Source: Mycobacterium innocens (GTDB lineage Bacteria > Actinomycetota > Actinomycetes > Mycobacteriales > Mycobacteriaceae). Taken from it: a stretch of 51,276 nt of DNA. Of the stretch, positions 18,148 to 28,700 are shown one piece after another; positions within the stretch are counted from its first letter, which is position 1; each line of letters starts with the position of its first letter. A model generated the notes under the pieces. That model was not told where the DNA came from, did not search any database, and saw only the letters and a program-made list of their open reading frames with translations. The DNA lies in NCBI RefSeq assembly GCF_900566055.1, contig NZ_UPHQ01000103.1, positions 1-51,276 of the forward strand, written 5' to 3'. Position numbers and translations under genes: made by a program.

Positions 18148-19908
18148 GTGAGGCCCGTGGTTGAGTCTTCGATTCCCGCTGTGCTGCGCGAGCGTGCGAG
18201 CTTGCAGCCCAACGACACAGCGATGACATTCATTGATTACGAGCAGGATTGGGAAGGTGTCCCGGAGACGCTGACGTGGGCGCAGCTGCATCGGCGCATG
18301 CTCAACGTAGGTCAGCGCCTCAGGCAATGCGGATCGCCTGGCGATCGGGCAGTGATACTTGCGCCGCAGACCCTTGACTACATCGCCGGTTTCCTCGGGG
18401 CGCTCGAGGCCGGACTGACCGCCGTTCCACTTTCGGTTCCCTATTCCGGCGTTCATGACGAGCGCACCACTTCCGTGCTGGCCGATACGTCACCCTCGGT
18501 CATCCTGACGACTTCCTCGGTGAGCGACCATGTCTCCGGGTACGCGAAGCCGCAACCCGGACAATCTGCACCCGCAGTTGTCGAAATCGATCTACTGGAC
18601 CTGGACTCTCGGCCGACTTCGTCGGTCCGGCCGGGCTCTCGTAGCGCAGCGACGCCGGACGCGCTGTATTTGCAGTACACCTCCGGGTCCACCCGCACTC
18701 CGGCCGGGGTTGTGGTCTCGAATAAGAATTTGTTCGTCAATTTCGGACAAATCATGGACGGCTACTACGGGAAGTACGGGAAGGTTCCCCCGCCCGGCAG
18801 TGGTGTGGTGTCCTGGCTGCCGTTTTATCACGATATGGGTTTCTTTGTTGGAATTATCATTCCCATTCTTGCGGGCATTCCTGTGGTCCTGACGAGTCCG
18901 GCGGGGTTTTTGCAGAGACCGGCTCGGTGGATGCAATTGATGGCGAGTAGTGGCCGGGTGTTCACGGCAGCGCCAAATTTTGCCTTCGACCTGGTAGCGC
19001 GCAAGACGTCCGACGACGATATGAACGGTTTCGATCTCGGGGAAGTGCTGCATGTCCTCAGCGGCAGTGAGCGGGTGCAGCCCGTCACCGTGAAGCGCTT
19101 CACCGACCGGTTCGCGAAATTCAACCTTGACCCCGCGGCGGTCCGGCCGTCATATGGGATGGCCGAGGCAACGGTCTATATCGCGGCTCGTGAACCGGGC
19201 GAACCGCCGAAAGTCGTGTATTTCGATTCCGCGAAACTGCCCGCGGGTGAGGCGGAGCGGTGCGCACCCGGAACCGGTACCGGGTTGGTGAGCTATGGCA
19301 ACCCACGGCAGATGACGGTGCGAATCGTCGACCCCGACACCGGCGTCGAGTGCCCGGAGGGAGCGGTCGGCGAGATCTGGCTGCACGGACCCAACGTGGG
19401 CGCCGGCTACTGGCAGAAGCCGGTCGAGTCCGAGCGCACCTTCCAGGCGCGCATTGTCAACCCTTCGGCCGGCACCCCGGAAGGTCCCTGGCTCAGAACT
19501 GGTGATTCCGGCTTCTACTTCGACGGAGAGTTGTTCATCATCGGCCGTATCAAAGACCTCTTGATCGTGTACGGCCGCAACCACTCTCCAGACGACATCG
19601 AGGCGACGATCCAGGAGGTCACTCCGGGTCGATGCGCGGCAATATCGGTTCCGGACCGTGGCGCTGAGAAACTGGTCGCAATCATCGAGCTCAAGAAGCG
19701 CCCGGACACGGACGAGGATTTGGCTGACAGGTTACAGGTCGTCAAACGGGAAGTGACGTCGGCAATTTCGAAGTCGCACGGCCTGAGCGTGGCGGATCTG
19801 GTTCTGGTCTCGCCCGGCTCGATTCCTATAACCACAAGCGGCAAGATCAGACGAGCGCAATGTGTCGAGCTCTATCGGCACGACGAGTTCACCCGCCTGG
19901 ACGCTTAA
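18148..19908 (+). CDS. fadD25: long-chain fatty-acid-AMP ligase FadD25
   Basis: A 586-residue fatty-acyl-AMP ligase that activates a fatty acid and hands it to a polyketide synthase. The ANL motif [11 protein letters not shown] is at about 177-187, WLPFYHDMG and PSYGMAEAT follow, GDSGF and [20 protein letters not shown] close the large domain, and [13 protein letters not shown] near the end holds the C-terminal lysine. The sequence, including the end DEFTRLDA, follows M. tuberculosis FadD25 (Rv1521) closely from memory. The start is GTG at 18148, with CGAGG four bases upstream; GTG 18157 is possible. It is divergent from pks5 copy 1, its likely partner. Confidence 0.93.
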   Translation: MRPVVESSIPAVLRERASLQPNDTAMTFIDYEQDWEGVPETLTWAQLHRRMLNVGQRLRQCGSPGDRAVILAPQTLDYIAGFLGALEAGLTAVPLSVPYSGVHDERTTSVLADTSPSVILTTSSVSDHVSGYAKPQPGQSAPAVVEIDLLDLDSRPTSSVRPGSRSAATPDALYLQYTSGSTRTPAGVVVSNKNLFVNFGQIMDGYYGKYGKVPPPGSGVVSWLPFYHDMGFFVGIIIPILAGIPVVLTSPAGFLQRPARWMQLMASSGRVFTAAPNFAFDLVARKTSDDDMNGFDLGEVLHVLSGSERVQPVTVKRFTDRFAKFNLDPAAVRPSYGMAEATVYIAAREPGEPPKVVYFDSAKLPAGEAERCAPGTGTGLVSYGNPRQMTVRIVDPDTGVECPEGAVGEIWLHGPNVGAGYWQKPVESERTFQARIVNPSAGTPEGPWLRTGDSGFYFDGELFIIGRIKDLLIVYGRNHSPDDIEATIQEVTPGRCAAISVPDRGAEKLVAIIELKKRPDTDEDLADRLQVVKREVTSAISKSHGLSVADLVLVSPGSIPITTSGKIRRAQCVELYRHDEFTRLDA

Positions 19909-19980
19909 GTCTTTCGTACTCGCTGGTTTGCGGCAGACGTTCGTCGAGATCGACGTTGGCCCGGAGTTCCGGCGGCGAGA

Positions 19981-20026
19981 GTGAATCTCACGACGCCTTC
20001 TCGGCGTGTCGCGTCGTATGGTTCAC
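19981..20026. terminator. hairpin between convergent fadD25 and mmpL12
   Basis: An imperfect hairpin: GTGAA pairs with TTCAC and ACGACGC (19990-19996) with GCGTCGT (20011-20017), separated by a symmetrical four-base internal loop. There is no T-tract, as is common for mycobacterial terminators. Its place between two converging genes supports a bidirectional terminator. Confidence 0.35.
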
Positions 20027-20176
20027 ACTCGGCGCCGTCCTTAGTTAGCCTGACGTCCACTCGAATTTTTGTGCGCTGGAGTCGATCTCGGCGTTGCCCG
20101 AGCGATCAATAGATCGGTGTGGGCCGACATAGCTGGCCGGCATCGGTCATATCGACGGCGGACAACGAGCAGGGCG

Positions 20177-23100
20177 TTAGGTGATCGTTGACCTATCGGG
20201 GAGGGCGCTTCCCGTGTCGACGGGTTGCTTGCCGTTGCCATTGCCGTTGGTGTGGCCGTTGCCGTTGGTGACCCCGTTGCCGTTCGTGTGGCCGTTGCCG
20301 TTGGTGACCCCGTGGCCGTTGCCGTTGGTGATCCCGTTGCCATGGCCGTTGCCATTGCCGTTGCCATGACCGTTGCCATTGGTCATCAGGGCCGGCAGGT
20401 CGATGGGGCCGAACAGCGGCAGCGAGTGTTGGATGCGATCGTCATCGCTGCCGCCAATGACCGGGTGATGCCCGTTTGACGTGGCCGTCTTGGCCCGCAG
20501 CACGACGGAACCGAATAGCGGAAGTGCATGCTCGCCGAGATCAACGAACGCATCCTTGCCATTGCTCGTGATGGGGAAATCCAACTTCCGCAGCGGCACA
20601 TCTTTGGCGGGACGGCGGCGTACGGCTCGGGGCGTATCCCCGGCTGGAACGGCACGAACTTTCGACGGTGGGCGCGTCACACTGCCGGTCTTGCGGGTCG
20701 GGACGGCCCTTGCCCGTGCTGGCTGAGCTTGGCCCCCCGTCTTATTGCGACGGCTCGCCCGCTGCTTCTTACTGGACGCAGCGAGTTTCGACGGCCACCA
20801 GTTAGCCTGGCCAATCAGCGCAGCCAACGCTGGCACCGTGACGGTGCGAACGATGAAGGTGTCGATCAAGATCCCGGCGCCGATAATGAAGCCGGCTTCC
20901 ACCATGGTGTTGATGGTGGCGGCCAGCAGGCCGAACATTGACGCGGCAAAAATGAGGCCGGCGGACGTGATCACACCGCCCGTCGAACCGACTGTGCGAA
21001 TAACACCGACCCGCACGCCATGGGGTGATTCGTCACGGATACGCGAGATCAGCAGCATGTTGTAGTCAGCGCCAACCGCAACCAACAGAATGAATGACAA
21101 CCCGGGCAGGCTCCAATGCAATTCTTTGCCGAGTATCAGCTGGAAAACGATGACACCGAGGCCCAGGGCCGCAAAAAAGGAAACCAGCACAGAACCGATG
21201 AGGTATAGGGGCGCAATAATCGCCCGCAGCAGCATGACCAGGATCAAAAAGACGATAACGATCGTGGCCAACACGATGAAATTGATGTCGCTATTGTAAT
21301 ATTCCCGAGTATCTGCCAGCCCGGTCGGAATGCCCGCCAGCGATATCGTCGCATCCGACAACTCGGTATTCGGTTGCGAGGACCGCGCTGCCGACAGGAT
21401 CGTATTCACCTGGTCCATGGCTTGGGTGGTGAACGGATTGAGCGAGCTTTGGAGGAGGTACCGTGCCGCGTGCCCGTCGCTGGATATAAAAATCTGCGCG
21501 GCCTTCTTGAACTCGTCGGCGGCCAGCACCTGCGGCGGAACATTGAAGCCGGCCATGGACGGTCGTTCGGCGTCGTGCTTGAGGTCCAGCAGGAAGGCCG
21601 ATGCCTCGTCGAGTCCGGTGCCCATCTTCTTGGTCTGGTCGACCAGTGCTGCGACGCCGTCGGCGACCGCACGGCTGCCTTGTGCGAGGGCGTTGGCGCC
21701 CTGCTGCATCTGATTCAGCCGGTTCTGCAGTCCGTCGATAGACCGCAACGTACTGACCGCTTGGTTCAGGTTTTGCTGCAGCTTGTCGATCGTCTGGCTG
21801 ACGGTCTGCACCTCTTTCGTTTGCTGCAGGCTGCGAGCCAGATCGGTGATGCTGTTGAGGGTTCCGCTGGTCTGTGCTTGGACCAGCGCCTGCAACTGGC
21901 TCCGCGAGGCCGCACAGGCCGGGTCGGCATTGCAGGTTGGACTCGAGTTCAGCGCCTTCAGCAGCGGACTGGCCCAGGCGACGGTATTCGCCACATCGAC
22001 CATGTTTGCGCTAAGGGCGTCGCCGAGCGCCCGCATGCGGCCGACCAGCTTGGCCGTCCTGTCGAGGTCGTTGAGCGTCTTGTCGCCGCCCATCAGTTGC
22101 TTCATCGTGGTAAGCACGCTGACCAGCGTGCCGGCGCTGCCGACAGCTTGAGTGACCTGGTCGCGCACCTGAGCCAGGGCGCCGGCCAAATCGTTGGAGC
22201 CGTTGACCAGCCTGTCCAAGTCGCTACCGTGGTCCCTGATTGCATCCCCGGCCTCGTCGAGTTTGCCGCCCACCTCGCCGACCTGATAGGACACCTTCGT
22301 CTGCTGCAGCGGTTCGCCGTTGGGCCGGGTCAACCCGCGTATCGCGGTGATGTCGGGTAGTTGGCTGATCCGGTGCGACATCATCTCGAGATCGGCGAGC
22401 GCGCTCGGGTTTCGCAGGTCACGCGGTGACTTAATGAAAAGCATCATCGGCGTCATCATGTTCTGCGGGAAGTGGCGACTCATGGCCTCGTATCCCGCGA
22501 CGCTGGTGACGTCGGACGGCAAAGCCTTGAGATCGTCGTAGTTGAAGCGCACCAAGAAGCTGGATCCCGCCAGGACTGCCAGCACGACGAGACTGGCGAC
22601 CAGATGGATCCGGGGCCGGCGTACGATCCGTGTTCCCGTGCGTCTCCAGAAGCGATGGGTAAGGTCTCGTCGGGGCTTGATCCAGCCGCGTCGCCCGATC
22701 AGCACCAGAATGGCGGGCAGCAGGCTCACCGCAGCCACGAAGCTGACGACGATCGATACCGAAATCGCCGGGCCCACCGTGGAAAAGACCGGCAATCTGC
22801 AGAAGACCATCACGATGAACGTGACCGCCACGGTCGCCGCCGACGCCGCGATCACTTTGCCGATCGACATCAACGCTCTCTGGACAGCCAGGTCCGAAGC
22901 CAAGCCTTGCCGCACATAGTCGTGATATCGGCTGATCAGAAAGACGGCATAATCCGTTCCGGCACCGATCATTACCGCGCTCATGAAAATGATCGTCTGC
23001 GTTTGCACGTCCAGGCCGATGGTTGCCAGCGCGGACAAAGTGCCTTGGGCGGTCCCCATGGAGATACCGATGGTGGCCAGCGGCACCAACATGGTGACCA

Positions 23101-23755
23101 GGTTTCGGTAGATGATCAGCAGGATGATGAGCACGCTGACCGCGGTGCCGATTTCGATCAGATGTGCGTCTTCCTGACCGATGGCGGTGAGGTCGGACAT
23201 GGTGACCAGACCGCCGGCATAGTTGGCGGCCAGCGTCGAACCGGCGAGCGTCTGGCTTACGATGTCCCGGACTTGTTTGTACCCCGCGATGGTGGCTGGG
23301 TCCTGCGGGTCGGTCTGGAACATCACCGGCACGTTCCAGGCTTTGTTGTCCTTGCTGGACAAGACGTCGTGCAAGCCGGGCGTGCTAATGAAGTCCTGAA
23401 CCGACAGGTTTGCCTGGTGCAGCCTGTCGACCAGCGTGTGGTAGGTCTCTAGGTCGGCGGGACTGAGCCCGTTTTCGTCGGTCAGGATCACCAACAACTG
23501 CGAGCCTTTGCCGCTGTCGCCGAAGGCCTTGCCCATCTCCTTGCTGGTGACCATCGTCGGGGCGTCGGCGGGCAAAGCTTCTCCGCCGGCCTTACCGGCT
23601 ACCTCCATCAGCGGCGGGAAAGTGACGGCGAGTACCGCTGCCAGCGCGATCCAGAATGCAATGACCAGCGCCGGAGCCCGAACGACCAATTGGCCGAGTC
23701 GGTCGAAAATTCCCCCGGGGCGGGCTGCTTCCGAATCGCTCATCAGTCGCGACAC
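20177..23755 (-). CDS. mmpL12: RND-superfamily lipid transporter MmpL12
   Basis: An inner-membrane transporter of about 1190 residues with the MmpL layout. The first transmembrane helix (APALVIAFWIALAAVLAVTF) is followed by a large periplasmic domain, a five-to-six helix block near residues 190-370, a second long periplasmic domain rich in coiled-coil-like Gln/Ala/Leu repeats (about 490-690), and a second helix block near 820-1000. Proton-relay type GAGTDYAVFLISRY and GADYNMLLISRI occur in the two halves. LOS loci carry mmpL12, and export of LOS or its precursor is the expected role. The ATG at 23743 (AAAGG 11 bases upstream, overlapping the stop of a small upstream frame) is likelier than the GTG at 23755. 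The C-terminus has an unusual Asn-Gly-His repeat tail. Confidence 0.93.
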   Translation of the reverse strand: MSRLMSDSEAARPGGIFDRLGQLVVRAPALVIAFWIALAAVLAVTFPPLMEVAGKAGGEALPADAPTMVTSKEMGKAFGDSGKGSQLLVILTDENGLSPADLETYHTLVDRLHQANLSVQDFISTPGLHDVLSSKDNKAWNVPVMFQTDPQDPATIAGYKQVRDIVSQTLAGSTLAANYAGGLVTMSDLTAIGQEDAHLIEIGTAVSVLIILLIIYRNLVTMLVPLATIGISMGTAQGTLSALATIGLDVQTQTIIFMSAVMIGAGTDYAVFLISRYHDYVRQGLASDLAVQRALMSIGKVIAASAATVAVTFIVMVFCRLPVFSTVGPAISVSIVVSFVAAVSLLPAILVLIGRRGWIKPRRDLTHRFWRRTGTRIVRRPRIHLVASLVVLAVLAGSSFLVRFNYDDLKALPSDVTSVAGYEAMSRHFPQNMMTPMMLFIKSPRDLRNPSALADLEMMSHRISQLPDITAIRGLTRPNGEPLQQTKVSYQVGEVGGKLDEAGDAIRDHGSDLDRLVNGSNDLAGALAQVRDQVTQAVGSAGTLVSVLTTMKQLMGGDKTLNDLDRTAKLVGRMRALGDALSANMVDVANTVAWASPLLKALNSSPTCNADPACAASRSQLQALVQAQTSGTLNSITDLARSLQQTKEVQTVSQTIDKLQQNLNQAVSTLRSIDGLQNRLNQMQQGANALAQGSRAVADGVAALVDQTKKMGTGLDEASAFLLDLKHDAERPSMAGFNVPPQVLAADEFKKAAQIFISSDGHAARYLLQSSLNPFTTQAMDQVNTILSAARSSQPNTELSDATISLAGIPTGLADTREYYNSDINFIVLATIVIVFLILVMLLRAIIAPLYLIGSVLVSFFAALGLGVIVFQLILGKELHWSLPGLSFILLVAVGADYNMLLISRIRDESPHGVRVGVIRTVGSTGGVITSAGLIFAASMFGLLAATINTMVEAGFIIGAGILIDTFIVRTVTVPALAALIGQANWWPSKLAASSKKQRASRRNKTGGQAQPARARAVPTRKTGSVTRPPSKVRAVPAGDTPRAVRRRPAKDVPLRKLDFPITSNGKDAFVDLGEHALPLFGSVVLRAKTATSNGHHPVIGGSDDDRIQHSLPLFGPIDLPALMTNGNGHGNGNGNGHGNGITNGNGHGVTNGNGHTNGNGVTNGNGHTNGNGNGKQPVDTGSALPDRSTIT
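20231..20383 (-). repeat. mmpL12: in-frame tandem repeat encoding an Asn-Gly/His tail of MmpL12
   Basis: About 150 bases of degenerate tandem repeat built from AACGGC/AACGGCAAC-type units on the minus strand. They encode NGNGHGNGNGNGHGNG followed by three TNGNGH blocks, roughly residues 1125-1175 of MmpL12. The repeat stays in frame and is followed by a normal short end (GSALPDRSTIT). Such a tract can expand or shrink by slippage. Confidence 0.85.
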
Positions 23756-23988
23756 CTTTCCACGCCACAGCGATTCACCGGCCGATAAAGCCCGCCAAGC
23801 CGATCCGCATCGCGGCGGTGGTAAATGAACCCGGTGGCCACCCGTTCGAGCCTCGACAACGCCGTGGAGCGCACCGCCGACAACTGGCCGGGTGGGCTGA
23901 CGAAAGTGGCTGGATCGGCAGCGGCTCTATTCAAGTCCAGCCACCTCTTTTCGGTGGTGTTCATGCGCCCGGTCCGAGGGCATCGCAC
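23743..23988 (-). CDS. possible small protein translationally coupled to mmpL12
   Basis: An open frame of 81 codons (GTG at 23988) or 73 codons (ATG at 23964, MNTTEKRWLDLNRAAADP) ends in TGATG, so its stop overlaps the preferred mmpL12 ATG at 23743. Third codon positions are G or C in roughly 70% of codons. It lies just downstream of the predicted promoter at 24056-24116, and would explain why that promoter is about 300 bases from mmpL12. The product is basic, with two cysteines near its end, and resembles no family I know. It could be a chance frame in a long leader. Confidence 0.35.
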   Translation of the reverse strand: MRCPRTGRMNTTEKRWLDLNRAAADPATFVSPPGQLSAVRSTALSRLERVATGFIYHRRDADRLGGLYRPVNRCGVERCRD

Positions 23989-24055
23989 GTCAACTCATCC
24001 CCCCAACATTTCGGTCCGCGACGGCCGGGCATCCTCAATTCTGCTAGTGCACCAC

Positions 24056-24116
24056 AGGGTAGCCCGTTGATCTTCGGCCCGTGGAAAAATCGTGCCAACG
24101 TACAAAAATTTTTTGT
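24056..24116 (-). promoter_or_regulatory. putative promoter for the mmpL12 transcript
   Basis: On the minus strand TACCCT at 24056-24061 fits a TANNNT -10. About 20 bases further upstream is TTTTTCCAC, and then TTTTTGTACGT (around 24098-24110). The 60-base block aligns without gaps to the pks5 copy 1 promoter block at 17765-17822, identical at about two thirds of positions by eye. The rest of 23989-24255 shows no gene. Confidence 0.5.
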
Positions 24117-24255
24117 CCGAAGTGCAGAAAGTCGGCTGTTTTCGGGTAATTCGGCAGCGCACCAGGCGTATTGACTCGCCAGTCAACAGAGCTTTGCCCC
24201 GTCGTGCCGGCCGCCGGCGAGGCAGCAGTCGAAGCACCGCTCACACCGACGCCGC

Positions 24256-25731
24256 TCAACCGGGAAACAGGCCGTCATTTCCGTTGCCGCTGAAGCTGAG
24301 TGCGGTTGCACGACGTTGCCGGATGTCGCTGCGGCCCTCGGCGACGCGCACATACACCGATTTCATGGCGTCCAGGTAGCGCCGCACCGACTCGCGGGCG
24401 ATCGGACTATCCGGGAAGGATGCCGTCACCGTGGTCTCTTCGTGGAACCGGTTGACCCACATGCACACCCGGGCCGCGATGCGACCGTCACTGAAGACTC
24501 TGGTATTTGCCGTTCGGATATGTGGCGCGAACACGGCGGAAAGCGGCGGCACACCGGCGTCGAGGAACGACAGCATGGGAAAACACCCTCGCGACAGCGG
24601 CGTCGCGAGCCGGGGCGCCAGCTCCAACACGCGTTCGAACGGCACTCTGGCCAGGTGGGCGCGCGAGTCGAAAGCGGCTTGTGCGCCGCGCGCGGTGTCA
24701 CCGAACGAGGCGCCGACCGCCACGGCGAGCGGAAGGTGGCCGATGAACCATCCGCTGGTGACAAATTCCTCGGGCGTGCTTCGGGTGCCGGTGGGTGTGA
24801 CCGCGTAATAGGTTTCCGCGCCGGCGAGTTCGTATTCGGTGAGGGCGGCGCACGCGAAGACTCCGCCGCTGAACCTGGCGCCGGCCCGGGTGCACGCGGC
24901 CTCGAAATCGGCGGTCTGGTGGGCATCCAGCAGTTGCAGGGAAAGCACCTCGCCCGTCGTGAGCCGCGACGTGTCGCCCAGCGGCAGTGGGAAGGCGGGG
25001 AAGGATCCGTCGTTGTTTTCCAAGAATTCGATCCACTGACGTACCTCCGGCGAATCTAACGTCAACGCGGAAGTGTATGCGTGCTCGCGCAGGCAGTATT
25101 CGGCGTAGCTACCGGCCTTCGGCAACGGAATAGGCTCGCCGCCGTCCATCAGCGTGTTGTACATCTCGCGGATCTCCAAGAAGATGGTGCCGAGAAATGT
25201 CGCATCGAAATGTATGTGGTCAATGCTGATGCAGACGGTGAAGTGGTCGTCATGTTGGATCACGCCGAATCTGAAGCAATCCCAATCCAGGGGACTCGGG
25301 GTGCTCAAGATGTATTCCTGCCATTGGTTCGGCGTCATCTCGCCGTGCTCAACCGGTTGCATTTCGATAGCGCGGGGATCGGTCATGGTGTGGCGGACTA
25401 TCTGACGCGCAGCGGTGATCGCAAACCTGCTGCGGTAGGTGTCATGGCGACGAAGGTGGGCGTTGATGACGTAGGTCATCGTGCGGATATCGCAGTGACC
25501 GAGGATATCGAAGGCAATGACCAAAAGCCGTGACATGTCGAGGCCCTTGGCCGTTTGCTCAGCGAACCTGCGCAGATGCCGGGCCTGTATGTAGCTCGGC
25601 GGCACGGCGCTGATCGGTGCGTCCCGGGCGTTCGCCACAGTCGTCGGCGACGGCTGCCACAGCCAGACAACACCCGGCTCCGGCAGCCAATTCCTGACGT
25701 TATCCAGGCCGAGATTGCCCACGACAACCAA
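24256..25731 (-). CDS. PapA-type polyketide-associated acyltransferase, copy 1
   Basis: A 491-residue condensation-fold acyltransferase. The motif DHIHFDAT has His172 and Asp176 in HxxxD spacing, but the usual following glycine is alanine. The region around GDTSRLTTGEV and SGGVFACAALTEYELAG is shared with PapA1/A2/A3-type proteins. The start is TTG at 25731, chosen because AAAGGAG lies five bases upstream. It follows pks5 copy 2 by 65 bases on the same strand, as pap genes follow their cognate synthase, so transfer of the Pks5 product to the trehalose core is the likely role. It is paralogous to the gene at 43015-44523. Confidence 0.87.
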   Translation of the reverse strand: MVVVGNLGLDNVRNWLPEPGVVWLWQPSPTTVANARDAPISAVPPSYIQARHLRRFAEQTAKGLDMSRLLVIAFDILGHCDIRTMTYVINAHLRRHDTYRSRFAITAARQIVRHTMTDPRAIEMQPVEHGEMTPNQWQEYILSTPSPLDWDCFRFGVIQHDDHFTVCISIDHIHFDATFLGTIFLEIREMYNTLMDGGEPIPLPKAGSYAEYCLREHAYTSALTLDSPEVRQWIEFLENNDGSFPAFPLPLGDTSRLTTGEVLSLQLLDAHQTADFEAACTRAGARFSGGVFACAALTEYELAGAETYYAVTPTGTRSTPEEFVTSGWFIGHLPLAVAVGASFGDTARGAQAAFDSRAHLARVPFERVLELAPRLATPLSRGCFPMLSFLDAGVPPLSAVFAPHIRTANTRVFSDGRIAARVCMWVNRFHEETTVTASFPDSPIARESVRRYLDAMKSVYVRVAEGRSDIRQRRATALSFSGNGNDGLFPG

Positions 25732-25796
25732 TTGAACTCCTTTGGCTCAGCGCCCGGTCCCAGGATATTTCATGTCATCGAATATGCGGCACGTCG

Positions 25797-28700
25797 TCAC
25801 CGGATCGTTTCTTTGACGGCCAGCTTTTCACACAGATAATCCGCGAAATCGCGAACCGTGGTGACATCGGTGGGGCTGCAGCGTATCCCGACCTCGGTTT
25901 CTATACGGGTCCGCAGCTCCAGATTGCCCAGTGAATCCAGCCCGTATTCGGAAAGCGGGCGATCCGGATCGACACTGCGACGCAAAATCACAGCGATTTG
26001 TTCGGAGATCAGTCGTCGAAGCCGTCCCGGCCACTCGTCGAGGGCCAGTTCCAGCAGCTCGGCACGGAATGTGCTTTCACCGGGCCGATTCCGGGTGGCG
26101 GAGTGGAAACCCTCGGCAAACCTGCTGCGTGCGGCCAGGGCCGTCAGCCAGGGTGATCCGAGGACCGGGACATAACCGCTGTAGGCGCGGGTGTGTCGAA
26201 GCAACGCCTCGAACGCGTAGGCGCCCTCGTCGGGAGCGATCATCGTGGTCTCGCCGTTTTCGGCGAGGTGTGCACCCCGGCCGACCTCGGCCCATGGGCC
26301 CCAGGCGATCGCGGTCGCCGGAAGGCCGCGAGCTCGCCGCCACTGCACGAAGGCGTCAAGCCAGCTGTTGGCCGCCGCATAGGCGCCCTGACCGGGTGAG
26401 CCCAGTAGGGCAGCTGCCGACGAGAACACGGCGAACCAATCCAGCGGTTGGGTGGCGGTCGCCTGGTGCAGGTGCCAGGCACCGTGGACCTTCGGCCGCC
26501 AATCTCGCTCGATCAGCTCGTCGGTGACGTTGGCCAGGGTCGCGTCTTCGACGACTGCGGCCGCGTGCAGCACGCCGCGCACCGGCAACCCGGTCGCTGT
26601 TGCGGTTGCCACCAACCGGCCCGCGGTTGCGGGCTGGGCGATGTCGCCGCACTCGACCACCACGTCCGACCCGGTGGCCTTGACCAGATCGATTGTCTCC
26701 CAGGCTTTTTGATTCGGCTGGGCGCGCGAGTTGAGCACGATGCGGCCGGCGCCGGCGGCGGCCATCTTTTCCGCCAGGAACAACCCGAGGCCACCGAGGC
26801 CACCGGTAATGATGTAGGAGCCGTCGGGCCGGAAGACCGGGATCTGTTCGGGCGGGAGTACAACGGTGCTGCGCCCGGTGTGCGGGATGTCGAGGACAAG
26901 TTTGCCGGTATGCCTGGCGGCGCTCATTGTCCGGATCGCGTTGGCTGCCTGGGTAACCGGATAATGCGTGCGCTCCGGCATCGGCAACGCGCCGTCGGCG
27001 ACCAGCCGGTAGACCGTGGTCAACAGACCCCGGATCCGGGCGGGGTGGGTGAGCGTCATCAACGCCAGGTCGACGGCGTGGAAGGTGAGGTTGCGCCGCA
27101 GGGTGAACAGCGCGAGCCGGGTGTCGTCGTAGATGTCGCGCTTGCCGATCTCGACGAATCGCCCGCCGAAAGACAACAGCGCAAGGCCGGCGCGCTGGGC
27201 GGTACCGGTCAGTGAGTTGAGCACGACGTCGACGCCGTAACCGTCGGTGTCCCGGCGAATCTGGTCGGCGAACTCGCTGCCGCGCGAGTCGTAGACATGC
27301 TCGATTCCCATGTTGCGCAATAGCTCTCGACGCTCGGGGCTGCCGGCGGTGGCGAAGATCTCGGCACCGGCGGAGCGCGCGATCGCAATCGCGGCCTGTC
27401 CCACTCCGCCGGTGGCGGAGTGGATGAGCACCTTGTCGCCGGCTTCGATGCGGGCCAGGTCGACGAGGCTGTACCAGGCGGTTGAGTGTGCGGTGGTCAC
27501 CGCGGCGGCCTGCCCGTCGGTGAGCCCAGGCGGCAGCGTTGTGGCCAGTCGGGCATCGCAGGTGATGAACGAGCCCCAGCACCCCGCCGATGACATGCCG
27601 CCCACGCGGTCGCCGATCTGGTGATCGGTGACATCGGAACCCACGGCGGTCACCACCCCGGCAAAATCCGCGCCGAACTGCGGCGACAGATCGTCGAAGG
27701 CGGGGTATCTGCCGAAGGCGATCAAGACATCGGCGAAGTTGACGCTGGACGCGGTCACGGCGACCTCGATCTGCCCGGGACCCGGCGGTATTCGCTCGGC
27801 CGCCACGACTTCCATCGTCCGCAGGTCTCCGGGCGTCCGGATCTGCAGGCGCACCCCGTGTCGGTCGTGGTCGGCGACGGTGGTTTCCCGCTCGTCGGGT
27901 CGCAGCGGCGCCGGGCACAACCGGGCCGTCAGCCACTGCCCCTGTCGCCAGGCGGTCTCGTCTTCATCGGAGCCCGCCAGCAGTTGGCGTGCCACCTGGT
28001 CGGCGTCGGTGTGGTCGTCGACATCGATATGCGTGGTGCGCAGGTACGGGTGTTCGGCGCCGACCACCCGTAGCAGACCACGTAACCCGGCCTGTCCCAG
28101 ATTGGGGCAGTCATCGGATCGGACCCGCTGCGCGTTGCGGGTCACCACATACAGCCGGGGGACGGAGCCGGAGACTTCCGGTAGCCGGCGTGAGATGCGC
28201 ACCAGCTGCTTGACGTTTTCGCTGCCGCGGCGCGGACTTCGCGCATCGTCACCGCCCATACATTCGGGCGCCAGAACGACCACGCCGGTGACTCCGCCGC
28301 AGTCGAGCTGCTTGCTCAGCCGTTCGAGGTTGGCGGCGGGGTCTGCCTGTGGGGGCCAGCACAGTGCCGCGCATTCGGCACCGTAGCGCTTCAACGCATC
28401 GGTGAGTTCGGTCGCCAACATATCGGCGGTATCGGAAATGCTGACCAGCAGCCACTTTCCGGGGTCGACAGCACTCACACCATCGCAGCCGGCCGGTTCG
28501 CGCTCGCGCCATTCGATGGTCAGCAATCGCTCGGCTAGCAGGCGATCACGGTCGGCGCTCTCCGAGAGCCCGGTGCCCATCTGCAGGCCGCGCACCACCA
28601 GCAGCACCGTGCCGTCTTCGTCCATGACGTCGATGTCGGCCTCGACATTGGTGCCGTAGGCAGTCACTGTCGTGTGGCAGTAGCGGGCGTTGCGGGTGGA

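Noticed and set aside
20231..20383. CRISPR array or intergenic satellite
   Set aside because: The repeats are short, lack spacers and stay in frame as the end of mmpL12.
22472..23452. 326-codon frame antisense to mmpL12
   Set aside because: It is rich in His, Gln and Asp from complementary codons, with no start signal and no family.
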